Notes under the pieces: model-generated
The model's input: the letters and a program-made list of their open reading frames with translations, nothing else
Databases searched by the model: none
What the model was told of the DNA's origin: nothing
Translations under genes and position numbers: made by a program
In this document: in pieces, positions 6,903 to 8,087 of the stretch
Layout of the letters: every line of letters starts with the position of its first letter
How positions within the stretch are numbered: the stretch's first letter is position 1
NCBI GenBank assembly: GCA_946886875.1
Contig: CAMPJN010000162.1
Span: forward strand, 1-8,087
Length of the DNA stretch: 8,087 nt
DNA from: an uncultured Pseudomonas sp.
GTDB taxonomy: Bacteria > Pseudomonadota > Gammaproteobacteria > Pseudomonadales > Pseudomonadaceae
Direction: 5' to 3'

Positions 6903-7694
6903 CTACTGGAAGTCGTTGGCCTCGGGCAGTAGCTCGGTCACGGCGAAGCGCTCAGCCAGCTGGCGATAGCCGGGGTCCTGGCGGAACAGGCGGTAAGCTT
7001 CGGCGAACTGCTCGGCCAGGCCTGGCGGCGCGGCGCGGGAGAAGGCCACGTACATCTCCTTGCCGGCCAGACTCGCGCCGGGCAGGCGCTGAACCTTTTG
7101 GCTGAGACCGGCGACTTCCGTGTTGGCGCGTACCAGCGAACTGGTGGAGCCGAAGACGGCGTCGAAGCGGTCGCTGAGCAGCATGATGAACAGCTGCGAC
7201 TGGGTCACCGTGGGCTGCTCGATCGGCGCGCCGCGTTCGATCAGCGCCAGTACCTCGTCGCTCATATGGTAGCCGGCGGGCGTGGCGATGCGCCAATCCC
7301 GAGCCATCTGCTCTAGTGGCTCCTGGTAGTGGATCTGGTCGGCGCGCTCGCGCTTGATGTAGAGCGTGGTACCGGAAATATGCAGCAGGTTATCCGCCAG
7401 AAACAGGGCGAAGCGCTCTCGCTCGGGCGATGCTGCGACGAAAGTGGCGGCCTGCACTTCGCCGGTTTCGAGGGCGCGCATGGTGCGTTTCCAGGGCGTG
7501 CGTTTGAACTCCAGACCCCAGCCGAGGCGGGCGCAAAGGGCGCGCATCAGCTCGACGTGAAAGCCGCTGAGCTCGGCGTCCTCGTCGATGTATTCGAAGG
7601 GGAAGTTATTGGCTTCCTCGATGCCGACCCTGAGTGTGGTGGCGTTGAGGCATTGGCTCAGGAGTAAGCCGAGTAGCAACATGCTTAGGCGCAT
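6903..7694 (-). CDS. Periplasmic solute-binding protein (SBP_bac_3 family), ligand unknown
   Basis: 263 residues. A signal peptide (about 1-18, MRLSMLLLGLLLSQCLNA) is followed by a mature domain that opens TLRVGIEEANNFPFEY and continues with LSGFHVELMRALCARLG (42-58), the pattern of family 3 extracellular solute-binding proteins, which bind amino acids or related small solutes in many ABC systems. The segment around 68-96 (a WKR triplet, GEV, then SPERERF) resembles Pseudomonas family members that are often encoded without a transporter. No permease or ATPase gene is adjacent: a chemoreceptor lies upstream and dsbD downstream. It may therefore serve an unlinked transporter or present a ligand to a receptor; this is inference. 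The frame is open to 7745, but a GAGG eight bases before 7694 and the signal peptide there fix the start. Family call is good; ligand and partner are unknown. Confidence 0.88.
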   Translation of the reverse strand: MRLSMLLLGLLLSQCLNATTLRVGIEEANNFPFEYIDEDAELSGFHVELMRALCARLGWGLEFKRTPWKRTMRALETGEVQAATFVAASPERERFALFLADNLLHISGTTLYIKRERADQIHYQEPLEQMARDWRIATPAGYHMSDEVLALIERGAPIEQPTVTQSQLFIMLLSDRFDAVFGSTSSLVRANTEVAGLSQKVQRLPGASLAGKEMYVAFSRAAPPGLAEQFAEAYRLFRQDPGYRQLAERFAVTELLPEANDFQ

Positions 7695-7702
7695 CGTTCT
7701 GA

Positions 7703-7706
7703 CCTC
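7703..7706 (-). promoter_or_regulatory. Ribosome-binding site deciding the solute-binding protein start
   Basis: GAGG on the minus strand, eight bases before the ATG at 7694. The longer frame from 7745 would put 17 unrelated residues before the signal peptide. Confidence 0.7.
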
Positions 7707-7765
7707 GGGGGCGGCAGTCTGTGCAGTGTAGGCCATGGGGCCCATGCTGCCGGCGAGCTGGCGGA

Positions 7766-8087
7766 TTACAGGCGGAAAGCCTGTACCGCGGTATGCAGCT
7801 GCTCGCCCAGGTGCAGCAAGCGTTCGCCTTGTTGACGACCCTCGCCGATGCGCAGCAGGTTGCTGCCGCCGAGTTGGTGAATGCGCTCGCTGTGCCCGTG
7901 GATCTCGCTGACCGCGCCGCTCTGTTGCGCGGTGGCGTCGGCGATGCGCTCGGCCATGCTGGCGATGGTGCGGATCGCCGCGACTATTTCGTCCAACGCG
8001 CCATCGGCAGCTTCGGCCTGGCCGGCGGCGGTCTGGGCATGTTCGACCTGGATGCGCATGGCCGCGACCGATTGCCTGGCGGCCTGC
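7766..8087 (-). CDS. Methyl-accepting chemotaxis protein, C-terminal end (partial)
   Basis: The last 106 residues of a chemoreceptor; the gene continues beyond the right edge. The visible part is the distal, membrane-proximal half of the cytoplasmic signalling coiled coil. It reads RQSVAAM, then alternates hydrophobic and polar residues with the typical IVAAIRTIASMAERIADATAQ and QSGAVSEI pattern (an adaptation-helix-like segment), and ends AVQAFRL, a common chemoreceptor ending in Pseudomonas. No CheR/CheB-tethering pentapeptide is present at the end. The ligand-binding, transmembrane, HAMP and CheW-contact regions are not in the window, so the signal cannot be deduced. A chemoreceptor next to dsbD occupies the position of ctpL in P. 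aeruginosa; this is synteny only, hence no symbol. The ATG at 8059 is an internal methionine. The stop lies 71 bases before the solute-binding gene. Confidence 0.88.
   Translation of the reverse strand, partial: QAARQSVAAMRIQVEHAQTAAGQAEAADGALDEIVAAIRTIASMAERIADATAQQSGAVSEIHGHSERIHQLGGSNLLRIGEGRQQGERLLHLGEQLHTAVQAFRL

Noticed and set aside
7694..7694. Lipoprotein signal in the solute-binding protein (LSQC near residue 15)
   Set aside because: Glutamine just before the cysteine does not fit a lipobox, which needs a small residue there; ordinary signal peptidase cleavage after LNA fits better.
7734..7746. 13-base palindrome CATGGGGCCCATG
   Set aside because: It is GC-rich, lies in a 71-base gap, and has no T-run or promoter context; likely chance.
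7766..8059. A stand-alone 97-residue protein starting at the ATG at 8059
   Set aside because: The frame stays open through the right edge and reads as the C-terminus of a chemoreceptor; the ATG is an internal methionine.

Overview
The window is a GC-rich stretch of a gammaproteobacterial chromosome, almost certainly Pseudomonas or a close relative. The protein sequences look like Pseudomonas versions of housekeeping families. The gene order (chemoreceptor, dsbD, aroQ, accB, accC, prmA, zinc-ribbon DUF3426 protein) matches, from memory, the P. aeruginosa dipZ-aroQ1-accB-accC-prmA neighbourhood that leads into dusB-fis-purH. All genes are on the minus strand, so transcription runs from high to low coordinates. 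No mobile element, CRISPR array, RNA gene or foreign-looking segment is visible, and no gene-free stretch exceeds about 150 bases.

In the order of transcription: (1) 8087-7766, the C-terminal end of a methyl-accepting chemotaxis protein whose start lies outside the window. (2) 7694-6903, a secreted solute-binding protein of the SBP_bac_3 type with no permease or ATPase gene beside it. (3) 6789-4990, DsbD, the inner-membrane reductase that carries thioredoxin electrons to the periplasm. (4) 4878-2587, the compact aroQ-accB-accC operon: type II 3-dehydroquinate dehydratase, then the biotin carrier and biotin carboxylase subunits of acetyl-CoA carboxylase. A plausible sigma70-type promoter and short repeats precede aroQ. 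(5) 2443-1562, PrmA, the ribosomal protein L11 methyltransferase, separated from accC by a hairpin that may be a terminator or attenuator. (6) 1494-151, a membrane-anchored zinc-ribbon/DUF3426 protein of unknown function. (7) 150-1, non-coding DNA that probably contains the promoter of the next operon (dusB-fis by synteny), with a good match to the Fis-binding consensus.

This is mainly a conserved housekeeping region: shikimate pathway, malonyl-CoA synthesis, ribosome modification and periplasmic redox. I found no convincing new biological system. The points most worth a second look are the uncharacterised DUF3426 protein with a paired-cysteine motif predicted to be periplasmic, the orphan solute-binding protein next to a chemoreceptor, and the Fis-like site at the left edge. 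For four genes (prmA, accC, dsbD, solute-binding protein) the start chosen here lies downstream of the longest open frame; three of these are backed by Shine-Dalgarno sequences.
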